A stretch of DNA of 5,318 nt from Candidatus Omnitrophota bacterium. Lineage in GTDB: Bacteria > Omnitrophota > Koll11 > Duberdicusellales > 4484-171. The stretch covers positions 1-5,318 of the forward strand of contig JAUYCY010000079.1 of NCBI GenBank assembly GCA_030692055.1, written 5' to 3'. The position numbers and the translations under genes were made by a program. The notes under the pieces were generated by a model, which had not been told where the DNA came from, did not search any database, and saw only the letters and a list, made by a program, of their open reading frames with translations. Positions 1-5,150 of this stretch are shown here, in pieces (position 1 is the first letter of the stretch; every line of letters begins with the position of its first letter).

Positions 1-1
1 A

Positions 2-232
2 GCTAAACTCAATATCAACCCCTCTTTGTTTCTTTTCGGCCTGCTTATCGGTACCAGTTTAGGCGGTAATATCACTCCTATTGGCGCATCGGCAAATATT
101 GTTGCCTGCGGCTTGCTTAAGAAGGAAGGGTACGAAGTTAAATTTAAAGATTTTGTAAAAATAGGTCTACCCTTTACCTTAGTAGCCGTAACCGCAGCAT
201 ATTTATTTATTTGGTTTATCTGGGCTAAATAG
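2..232 (+). CDS. C-terminal fragment of an SLC13/ArsB-type ion permease (5' end outside window)
   Basis: The frame is open from the first bases of the window and ends at TAG 230-232, so only the last 76 residues are visible and the true start lies upstream. The stretch GGNITPIGASANIV, followed by a basic segment (LLKKEGYEVKFKDFVKIG) and a final hydrophobic helix ending FIWFIWAK, is typical of the C-terminal end of the ion transporter superfamily that includes ArsB, NhaD, CitT and SLC13 permeases. The GGN-x-TPIGASAN loop matches the substrate and cation-binding hairpin repeated in these proteins. It would be an inner-membrane transporter; the substrate (arsenite, dicarboxylate, Na+/H+ or other) cannot be told from this fragment. 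The cupin gene starts 7 bases after the stop without a clear Shine-Dalgarno, which suggests cotranscription and translational coupling. A TTG at 26 lies in frame but would cut the conserved region away from the rest of the protein, so it is not taken as a start. Confidence 0.8.
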   Translation, partial: AKLNINPSLFLFGLLIGTSLGGNITPIGASANIVACGLLKKEGYEVKFKDFVKIGLPFTLVAVTAAYLFIWFIWAK

Positions 233-239
233 TTAAGTT

Positions 240-587
240 ATGATTAAAAAGAAATCCGCACAAACTCTTGAGGTGCGTAAAAATATGCGCGCCGGTATGG
301 GAGAGGTAACCATCCGTCATTATTTAAATAAAGAAGAAATAAATGCCCAGTGTCGTCTTTGCGCGGAATTAATTATACCGCCCGGCGCCAGCATCGGCCT
401 GCATGAGCATACACAAGAAGACGAAGTGTTTATAATTCAACAAGGAAATGCTATAGTGCTCGATGATGGTAAAGAAGTAGAAGTAGAGGCGGGTGACGCC
501 ATACTTACCGCAAATGCCGCTTCGCATACTATAAGAAATTCCGGAAACAATAACCTCGTAGTTACTGCAATTATCATGCAATATTAA
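240..587 (+). CDS. Small single-domain cupin protein
   Basis: This is a 115-residue protein filled by one cupin (RmlC-like beta-barrel) domain. Cupin motif 1 is visible as G49, H55, H57, E62 and G69 (GLHEHTQEDEVFIIQQG), matching G-x5-H-x-H-x4-E-x6-G. Motif 2 is G85-D86 through H96 and N100. H55, H57, E62 and H96 form the usual metal-binding set, so a divalent metal is likely bound. There is no signal peptide or membrane segment, so it is probably cytoplasmic. Stand-alone cupins of this size include sugar-phosphate isomerases, small dioxygenases and ligand-binding proteins, and the sequence does not decide between them. ATG 240 is the only sensible start. It has no strong Shine-Dalgarno and sits 7 bases after the permease stop. 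Its stop TAA shares one base with the start of the next gene (TAATG at 585-589), so cupin and dehydrogenase are probably translated together and may act on related metabolites. Confidence 0.85.
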   Translation: MIKKKSAQTLEVRKNMRAGMGEVTIRHYLNKEEINAQCRLCAELIIPPGASIGLHEHTQEDEVFIIQQGNAIVLDDGKEVEVEAGDAILTANAASHTIRNSGNNNLVVTAIIMQY

Positions 588-1699
588 TGAACATTGGCGA
601 ATTTCCCGAAATTTTATACCTGCCGCAAAAAACAATATTTAAAAAGGGAGCTTCTTTGAATCTTTGCGCTGAAAGTTTTGAGTTTGGCAGGCGCGGGCTC
701 ATTGTGCACGGCAACTCATTAAATCAAAGCAAAAATAAAGAAAAAATCCTTAAGCAATTTCCTTCTTTGGCAAAAGTGGATTTTTTTTGTCGCAAAAGCG
801 GCGAACCGACGCTAGATGAAATCAGTGAAGTTATTAGAAAAGCCAAAGCTATAAAGGCAGAGTGGATTGTAGGGGTCGGCGGCGGCAGCGTTTTAGATTT
901 AGCCAAAGCTGCAGCCGGCCTATATAACGCTAGAAAAAAGCCTGTATTTTATCAGGAGGGCGGCACGCTCAAAGAAAAAGGAATACCTTTCATTGCCGTT
1001 CCTACTACCTGCGGAAGTGGCGCAGAGGTAACGCCTAATTCCGTCATCACGAACAGCCAAAAGAAAACCAAGCTATCCATACGCGACGCAAGTTTTTTAG
1101 CACGTACAGTCATTCTTGACGTTGAGCTCTTATTCGGGCTTACAAAAACCACTCTTAGCTATTGTGCTATGGACGCATTTGTGCAAGCCTATGAGTCTTT
1201 TACCTCAAGAAATTCTACCTGGTTCAGCGAGGGCCTATCCTTGAAAGCTATAGAGCTTATTAATGAAAATATTATTTGCGCACACGAAAGGCAAACCGAA
1301 GAGAATTTGTCTGCCCTTTTATTGGGGAGTTATTTGGCCGGTGTTGCATTTTCTTCTTCGCGCCTGGGGATAATCCACGGCATAGCGCATCCTTTAGGTG
1401 TTTTCTACGGCTTGGCGCACGGCTTAATCTGTGCGGTATGTTTTATCCCATCAATCAAGGTAAATAAAGAAACAATGGGTAAAAAATATGACATAATCAG
1501 TAAAGTATTAGGAGTAGATTTTGAGAGGAGAGTCGAAGCATTGCTAAAGACATTCGGTATAAGTTCGCCTTTTAAAAATAAAGAGCTTATCGAAAAGGAA
1601 AAAATTATTAAAGAAACGCTTGAGTCCGGCTCCACTGCCGCTAATCCGAAAAAGATTACGCGTAAAGATGTTGAATCCATACTTAGTGAAATATTCTAA
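587..1699 (+). CDS. Iron-containing (group III) alcohol dehydrogenase
   Basis: The protein has 370 residues, near the usual 380-400 of the Fe-ADH family. An N-terminal dinucleotide-binding domain carries the family motif GVGGGSVLDLAK (residues 96-107), followed by PTTCGSGAEVTP (139-150), which belongs to the cofactor/active-site wall. The helical C-terminal domain carries the metal site: D196, H264 (IIHGIAHP) and H278 (LAHG) are present. The second ligand position, normally His four residues after the Asp (DAxxHAxE), is Gln200 here (DAFVQAYES). I recall Gln at this position in some Fe-ADH-like subfamilies, so the enzyme need not be inactive, but its metal preference or chemistry may differ. 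The likely role is NAD(P)H-dependent interconversion of an alcohol and an aldehyde or ketone in the cytoplasm; the substrate is unknown. The ATG overlaps the cupin stop by one base and has no Shine-Dalgarno of its own, which points to translational coupling. The gene ends an apparent permease-cupin-dehydrogenase unit just before an inverted repeat. Confidence 0.88.
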   Translation: MNIGEFPEILYLPQKTIFKKGASLNLCAESFEFGRRGLIVHGNSLNQSKNKEKILKQFPSLAKVDFFCRKSGEPTLDEISEVIRKAKAIKAEWIVGVGGGSVLDLAKAAAGLYNARKKPVFYQEGGTLKEKGIPFIAVPTTCGSGAEVTPNSVITNSQKKTKLSIRDASFLARTVILDVELLFGLTKTTLSYCAMDAFVQAYESFTSRNSTWFSEGLSLKAIELINENIICAHERQTEENLSALLLGSYLAGVAFSSSRLGIIHGIAHPLGVFYGLAHGLICAVCFIPSIKVNKETMGKKYDIISKVLGVDFERRVEALLKTFGISSPFKNKELIEKEKIIKETLESGSTAANPKKITRKDVESILSEIF

Positions 1700-1706
1700 A
1701 ATTAGG

Positions 1707-1743
1707 TAATTTCAAAAAGAAGTAAGGCTTCTTTTTGAAATTA
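1707..1743. terminator. Perfect 16-bp inverted repeat, possible bidirectional terminator
   Basis: The left arm TAATTTCAAAAAGAAG (1707-1722) and the right arm CTTCTTTTTGAAATTA (1728-1743) are perfect reverse complements around the 5-base loop TAAGG. The element begins 7 bases after the dehydrogenase stop, where a terminator is expected. It is not a textbook intrinsic terminator: the stem is AT-rich and the T-run lies inside the right arm rather than after it. If only the inner GAAG/CTTC core folds first, TTTTT follows directly and could act as the U-tract, and the symmetry would give the same on the other strand. It could also be an mRNA 3'-end stabiliser or a protein-binding site. Confidence 0.5.
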
Positions 1744-1755
1744 AGGCAGTGCCTT
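1743..1755 (+). other. Short second hairpin AAGGC-AGT-GCCTT
   Basis: AAGGC (1743-1747) and GCCTT (1751-1755) pair around the 3-base loop AGT. The stem can be extended by T1742-G1756 and T1741-A1757. It abuts the larger inverted repeat and shares its last bases, so the two compete slightly. What follows (GAATTATAGTTTT) is only a weak T-tract. It may assist termination of the upstream unit; chance is also possible for a stem this short. Confidence 0.25.
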
Positions 1756-1764
1756 GAATTATAG

Positions 1765-1796
1765 TTTTAAATAACAAATTTTTATGTTAATATAAT
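1765..1796 (+). promoter_or_regulatory. thyX: Putative sigma-70-type promoter for the thyX-uppP-pit unit
   Basis: A perfect TATAAT stands at 1791-1796, 23 bases before the chosen thyX start. No good -35 box lies at the standard distance. The nearest candidate is TTTTAA at 1765-1770, 20 bases upstream, which is long, and TTGAAT at 1754-1759 is much too far. The surroundings are AT-rich, so TATAAT could occur by chance. Its place between a probable terminator and the first gene of a tightly coupled unit supports it. The transcript would begin near 1803 and have a leader of only about 17 bases, leaving no room for a riboswitch. Confidence 0.4.
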
Positions 1797-1806
1797 ACCC
1801 TTTTTA

Positions 1807-1813
1807 AAAGGTG
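1807..1813 (+). promoter_or_regulatory. thyX: Shine-Dalgarno AAAGGTG that fixes the thyX start at ATG 1820
   Basis: AAAGGTG is followed by a 6-base spacer (CCTAAT) and ATG 1820, which is near-ideal geometry. A GTG at 1811, three codons upstream in the same frame, lies inside this ribosome binding site and so is unlikely to be the start. Starting at 1820 also gives the N-terminus MKVHLAGFNVD, which resembles the start of other ThyX proteins. Confidence 0.7.
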
Positions 1814-1819
1814 CCTAAT

Positions 1820-3334
1820 ATGAAAGTCCATTTAGCAGGTTTTAACGTAGATACGGCGGTCCTAAAGGAACTGCAAGACAAAGCAGGCACCCGTCAAGAT
1901 ATAACCCCGGAAGTTATTTCCGCAGCCTATGCCCGCATAAGCCGCGACCCGCGCTCTATTGAGGAAATCAGAAAAGAAGCCCGTCAAGAAGTAGAGAAGG
2001 CAAGAAAATCAAACTCTACCATTATTTTTAAAATGGGCCATCACTCTGTAGCCGAGCACGCTGTTTTTAATTTTGATATTTTAGAGGTTTCAAGGTTAGC
2101 GATGGAAGAGGTTGAGAAATTCCGCCTTTCTTCCTATACTGAGAAATCGCAGCGCTATATTACCCTAGATAGAGATTTTGTCGTGCCGCAAGAAATTAAG
2201 GGTTCAGACCTCGAAGAGCTGTTTGTGCAGATGATTGAGCGGCAAAACGAAGCTTATTTTAAACTTTTCGAGAAACTAAAAACGCATGTTTTTAAAAAAC
2301 ACGAGAAACTCGCTGGTGACCCTAAGAACCATAACCTTTTAGAAGGCTGGGCAAAGGAAGACGCCCGTTATATTACCGCTTTAGCTACCGAGGCGCAAGT
2401 CGGACTCACCATAAATGCCAGAAATCTTGAACTGATGCTACGAAGGTTTGCTTCCTCTAGTTTGGCTGAGGTAAAAAACTTAGGTCAAGCAATATATGAA
2501 GAGGTTAGTGGGATAGCCCCTTCAATAGTGATCTTTCATCAAGCTAATGAACGTGATTTGAAAACCTACCCGCAGTTAAAAGAACTTTCCAAAACCCTTC
2601 TAAAGAAATCCGCTAAAGCCAAAAGCTTAAAGAAAGCGAAAGAAGTCCAATTAGTTGAATTTACCAAAGACGCGGATAATATTATCGCGGCAGCGCTGTT
2701 ACATACTTCTTCAAATATTAGTTACCAGCAGTGTTTGGCGGTCATAAAGAAGTTATCTAAGAAAGAAAAATTAAATATTTTTAAGACTGCCTGGCGCAAT
2801 ATGCAGTTTTACGATTCAATGCTACGAGAGTTTGAATATGTTAACCTTACCTTTAATATTATATTGTCGGCAGCTTGTTTCGGCCAGCTTAAGCGCCATA
2901 GAATGTCTACCATAACCGCTCAAAGCTATGACCCAAACTTAGGGCTTACTATACCCGAATCTATTAAGGAAATAGGTATGCAGAAATATTTTCAGGAGAT
3001 TATTGATAAAACAAATGAAGTTTATGATGTTATCAATAGAGAAAAACCTCTGATAGCCCCGTATGTTTTAACCAATGCTCATCGTAGGCGCGTGCTGATG
3101 CGGATTAATGCGCGCGAATTATATCATATATCAAGGCTAAGAGAAGATGCCCACGCCCAGTGGGATATACAAAATATCTCTCATACAATGGTAGTAGAAG
3201 CAAAAAAAGTAATGCCGCTTACCTTAGGTATTGCCGGCGGCAAAGATAAATATAACGAAATTTATCAAAGTATTTTTGGCGAGCTTCCTAAAGTAACTGA
3301 AAGTACGCTTCCGGGCATAAAAAAAATAAAATGA
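1820..3334 (+). CDS. thyX: Long two-domain flavin-dependent thymidylate synthase (ThyX)
   Basis: ThyX makes dTMP from dUMP with methylene-tetrahydrofolate, FAD and NADPH in the cytoplasm. At 504 residues this protein is about twice the usual 220-250 and contains two ThyX-like domains. Domain 1 (about 1-240) has HHSVAEH (74-80), then KFRLSSYTEKSQRY (100-113), DARY (181-184) and NAR (199-201). The canonical RHR is KFR here, but the E108, S110, R112 and Y113 side of the motif is intact. A lysine-rich linker follows (about 258-274). Domain 2 (about 285-480) has Q356, a full RHR (359-361) with S369 exactly ten residues on, NAREL (430-434) and LREDAHAQWDI (440-450), but Ala and Asp replace the Glu and Arg of the dUMP side (positions 367 and 371). 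Each half thus keeps what the other lost. I recall a similarly long ThyX in Chlamydia. The gene heads a unit with uppP and pit: its TGA overlaps the uppP ATG by four bases. Family assignment is firm; catalytic competence is inferred. Confidence 0.9.
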   Translation: MKVHLAGFNVDTAVLKELQDKAGTRQDITPEVISAAYARISRDPRSIEEIRKEARQEVEKARKSNSTIIFKMGHHSVAEHAVFNFDILEVSRLAMEEVEKFRLSSYTEKSQRYITLDRDFVVPQEIKGSDLEELFVQMIERQNEAYFKLFEKLKTHVFKKHEKLAGDPKNHNLLEGWAKEDARYITALATEAQVGLTINARNLELMLRRFASSSLAEVKNLGQAIYEEVSGIAPSIVIFHQANERDLKTYPQLKELSKTLLKKSAKAKSLKKAKEVQLVEFTKDADNIIAAALLHTSSNISYQQCLAVIKKLSKKEKLNIFKTAWRNMQFYDSMLREFEYVNLTFNIILSAACFGQLKRHRMSTITAQSYDPNLGLTIPESIKEIGMQKYFQEIIDKTNEVYDVINREKPLIAPYVLTNAHRRRVLMRINARELYHISRLREDAHAQWDIQNISHTMVVEAKKVMPLTLGIAGGKDKYNEIYQSIFGELPKVTESTLPGIKKIK

Positions 3335-4095
3335 GTTTATTTGATGCGTTTATTCTCGGTATCGTAGAAGGAATAACTGAGTTTTTGCCAATTTCATCCA
3401 CCGGCCATCTCATGCTTACTTCTCACCTGCTTAAGATAGCTCAGACAGAATTTCTAAAAAGTTTTGATATTTCCATCCAATTGGGGGCGATACTGGCGGT
3501 AGTAGTTCTTTATTGGCGGCAGTTAACTTTGAATTTTCAAATTATAAAACGTATAATTACTGCCTTTATCCCTACGGCAATACTCGGCCTTATTTTTTAT
3601 AAAATAGTTAAGGCTTTTTTGCTCGCCACGCATCAGATAGTACTTTGGGCTTTATTTTTAGGCGGTATTTTTTTAATTATTTTTGAGTTATGCTACCGCG
3701 AAAAAAAAGAAGCAGTCGCGGAAGTATCCGCGATAACTTATCCGCAGGCGTTTTTAATCGGCCTATTTCAGTCTCTGGCAATGATACCCGGTGTCTCACG
3801 GGCAGCAGCAACTATTTATGGAGGTCTAATCTTAGGCTTGAAAAGAAAAACTATCGTGGAATTTTCTTTTTTACTGGCAGTGCCGACAATGTTAGCGGCT
3901 ACCTGCTGGGACTTATATAGAAGCGCAGGCAGTTTTTCGCTGGGGCAATTTAGTTTTTTAGCGGTGGGTTTCTTAGTATCGTTTTTAGTAGCAATTTTAA
4001 GCATTAAGTTTTTGCTTAATTTTATAAAAAGAAATAATTTTATAGTTTTTGGAATTTATCGGGTAATTATCGCCGTAGTATTTTGGTTGATATGA
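3331..4095 (+). CDS. uppP: Undecaprenyl-diphosphate phosphatase UppP (BacA family)
   Basis: This is a 254-residue polytopic membrane protein, close to the family's usual 260-275. UppP hydrolyses undecaprenyl pyrophosphate to the monophosphate so that the lipid carrier can be reused for peptidoglycan and other envelope polymers; the active site faces the outer side of the inner membrane. Family signature 1 is the N-terminal GIVEGITEFLPISSTGHL (10-27) with E13, E17, S23 and H26. Signature 2 is PGVSRAAAT (153-161) with S156 and R157, followed by EFSFLLAVPTM (177-187). The C-terminal FGIYR (240-244) is also typical. In signature 2 the residue after the Arg is Ala where most members have Ser, a mild departure. 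The ATG forms an ATGA overlap with the thyX stop and has no Shine-Dalgarno (only an A-rich run precedes it), so translation probably depends on thyX. Its own stop overlaps the pit start in the same way. BacA-type proteins can raise bacitracin resistance when overproduced, but the role here is housekeeping. Confidence 0.95.
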   Translation: MSLFDAFILGIVEGITEFLPISSTGHLMLTSHLLKIAQTEFLKSFDISIQLGAILAVVVLYWRQLTLNFQIIKRIITAFIPTAILGLIFYKIVKAFLLATHQIVLWALFLGGIFLIIFELCYREKKEAVAEVSAITYPQAFLIGLFQSLAMIPGVSRAAATIYGGLILGLKRKTIVEFSFLLAVPTMLAATCWDLYRSAGSFSLGQFSFLAVGFLVSFLVAILSIKFLLNFIKRNNFIVFGIYRVIIAVVFWLI

Positions 4096-5069
4096 ATTTA
4101 TTGCTAATTATTTTCGTTCTTTTGATGGGTGCTGGTGTCGGCTGGTCAATCGGCGCCAATGATGCCGCTAACTCTTTAGGAACAGCGGTTGGCTCAAAAG
4201 TATTGACTTTGCGCCGCGCAGTTATTTTAATCGCTATTTTTGGTTTTTTAGGAGCGTTTTTGCAGGGCGAGCATGTGACTAAAACTATCGGTAAAGGCAT
4301 TGTGCCGATAGACACATTAGGTAAAAATGTGGCCTTATATTTGGCATTAGTTACCTGTTTTGCTACATGCGCCTGGGTGATTTTAGCTACTTATTGGAAA
4401 ATGCCTATTTCTACCAGCCACTCTATTGTAGGCGCGGTTGCCGGAGCAGGCCTTGCTATACATGCGCCGATAAATTGGAATGTGTTTCGGGATATATTTA
4501 TCTGTTGGATTTTAACTCCGGTAGGCGCCGCCATTTTAGGATATATATTCTTTCGCGTATTTAAAAATATATTTTATAGAATTTTCCCCCGGAAGTACTT
4601 ACAAAGAATTATAGCGTTTTTGATAACAATAAGCGGTTGTTACGTAGCTTTTACCTGGGGCGCTAACGACGTAGCTAACGCTACGGGGGTTATTGCCGGA
4701 GCAGGAGTGCTTACTCCAACAGTGAGCGTAATTTTTGGAGGTATAGCCATAGTTATAGGTATTATTACCTGGGGCTATAAAGTTATAGAGACAATCGGCA
4801 CTCGCATAACTTACCTTATGCCGATTATGGCATTTTCAGCGCAACTTGCCAGCGCAATCAATGTCCATGTTTATACTCTTTTTGGCATACCTGTTTCTAC
4901 TAGCCACTCTATTGTGGGGGCTATTTTTGGCGTGGGCCTGGTAAGAGGCATACGCGCCATAAATACGCATATATTAAAAGAGATAGTTGTCTGCTGGTTA
5001 GCTACGCCGTTTATTTCCGGGATAATTAGTTTTTTGGTTCTTAAGGCGATTATGAGTTTTGTCAAATGA
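4092..5069 (+). CDS. pit: PiT-family inorganic phosphate transporter
   Basis: This is a 325-residue, highly hydrophobic inner-membrane permease of the PiT (PHO4/SLC20) family, which imports inorganic phosphate or metal-phosphate with H+ or Na+. The family's internal duplication is clear. Repeat 1 has GANDAANS (21-28) and PISTSHSIVGA (105-115); repeat 2 has GANDVANATG (190-199) and PVSTSHSIVGA (267-277). The length is in the range of compact bacterial PiT proteins without a large cytoplasmic loop. ATG 4092 is preferred because it makes an ATGA overlap with the uppP stop, as at the thyX-uppP junction; a TTG three codons earlier (4083) is in frame but has no better ribosome binding site. No PhoU-like (DUF47) gene, a common partner of PiT permeases, lies directly next to it in this window. 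The position after uppP suggests recapture of phosphate released outside the membrane, which is inference. Selectivity for phosphate over sulfate, known for some relatives, is not proven by sequence. Confidence 0.92.
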   Translation: MNLLLIIFVLLMGAGVGWSIGANDAANSLGTAVGSKVLTLRRAVILIAIFGFLGAFLQGEHVTKTIGKGIVPIDTLGKNVALYLALVTCFATCAWVILATYWKMPISTSHSIVGAVAGAGLAIHAPINWNVFRDIFICWILTPVGAAILGYIFFRVFKNIFYRIFPRKYLQRIIAFLITISGCYVAFTWGANDVANATGVIAGAGVLTPTVSVIFGGIAIVIGIITWGYKVIETIGTRITYLMPIMAFSAQLASAINVHVYTLFGIPVSTSHSIVGAIFGVGLVRGIRAINTHILKEIVVCWLATPFISGIISFLVLKAIMSFVK

Positions 5070-5073
5070 GACC

Positions 5074-5106
5074 GTAACTTATGGAGCTACTGCGAAAATA
5101 AGTTGC
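5074..5106. repeat. Imperfect 9-bp inverted repeat downstream of pit
   Basis: GTAACTTAT (5074-5082) pairs with ATAAGTTGC (5098-5106), with one G-T wobble and a 15-base loop. It starts 5 bases after the pit stop. No T-run follows the right arm, so it is a poor intrinsic terminator. It may be a structured mRNA end or part of a repeat unit shared with the palindrome just downstream. Confidence 0.35.
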
Positions 5107-5108
5107 AT

Positions 5109-5122
5109 GGTCGAATTTGACC
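5109..5122. repeat. Near-perfect palindrome GGTCGAATTTGACC
   Basis: The 14 bases are self-complementary except for one G-T wobble pair (G5113/T5118). The palindrome lies 29 bases before the GIY-YIG start, separated by a C-rich stretch. It could be an operator or the edge of a dispersed repeat; on the other strand it reads GGTCAAATTCGACC preceded by GG. Nothing in the window shows a second copy. Confidence 0.4.
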
Positions 5123-5139
5123 CCACACCCAGCAATGGG

Positions 5140-5145
5140 AAGGAG
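5140..5145 (+). promoter_or_regulatory. Strong Shine-Dalgarno AAGGAG for the GIY-YIG gene
   Basis: AAGGAG lies 5 bases before ATG 5151, within the longer purine run GGGAAGGAGAA. It selects ATG 5151 over the out-of-frame ATG at 5147. It is one of only two clear ribosome binding sites in the window; the other precedes thyX. This supports independent expression of the GIY-YIG gene. Confidence 0.75.
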
Positions 5146-5150
5146 AATGG

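Noticed and set aside
369..635. Minus-strand open frame of 88 codons opposite the cupin
   Set aside because: It is antisense to a gene with clear cupin motifs, shows no recognisable domain and has composition typical of a shadow frame.
1405..1680. Minus-strand open frame of 91 codons opposite the alcohol dehydrogenase
   Set aside because: It lies entirely inside a well-supported gene, has no ribosome binding site I can see and resembles no known family.
1799..1811. CCTTTTTAAAAGG palindrome overlapping the thyX Shine-Dalgarno as an RNA switch
   Set aside because: The predicted transcript would start near 1803, inside the palindrome, so the hairpin would not be complete in the mRNA; the stem is short and nearly all A-T.
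1811..1819. GTG at 1811 as an earlier thyX start
   Set aside because: It lies inside the Shine-Dalgarno AAAGGTG that serves ATG 1820 at ideal spacing, and the three extra residues (MPN) do not resemble ThyX N-termini.
3690..3920. Plus-strand open frame in another frame within uppP
   Set aside because: UppP motifs run through the whole region in the other frame; this one is arginine- and serine-rich out-of-frame translation.
4083..4091. TTG at 4083 as an earlier pit start
   Set aside because: ATG 4092 makes the same ATGA overlap seen at the thyX-uppP junction, and there is no better ribosome binding site before the TTG.
5107..5124. GGTCGAATTTGACC as the T-arm of a tRNA
   Set aside because: The TTCRANY loop with a 5-bp stem is not formed, and no acceptor, D or anticodon arm fits around it.
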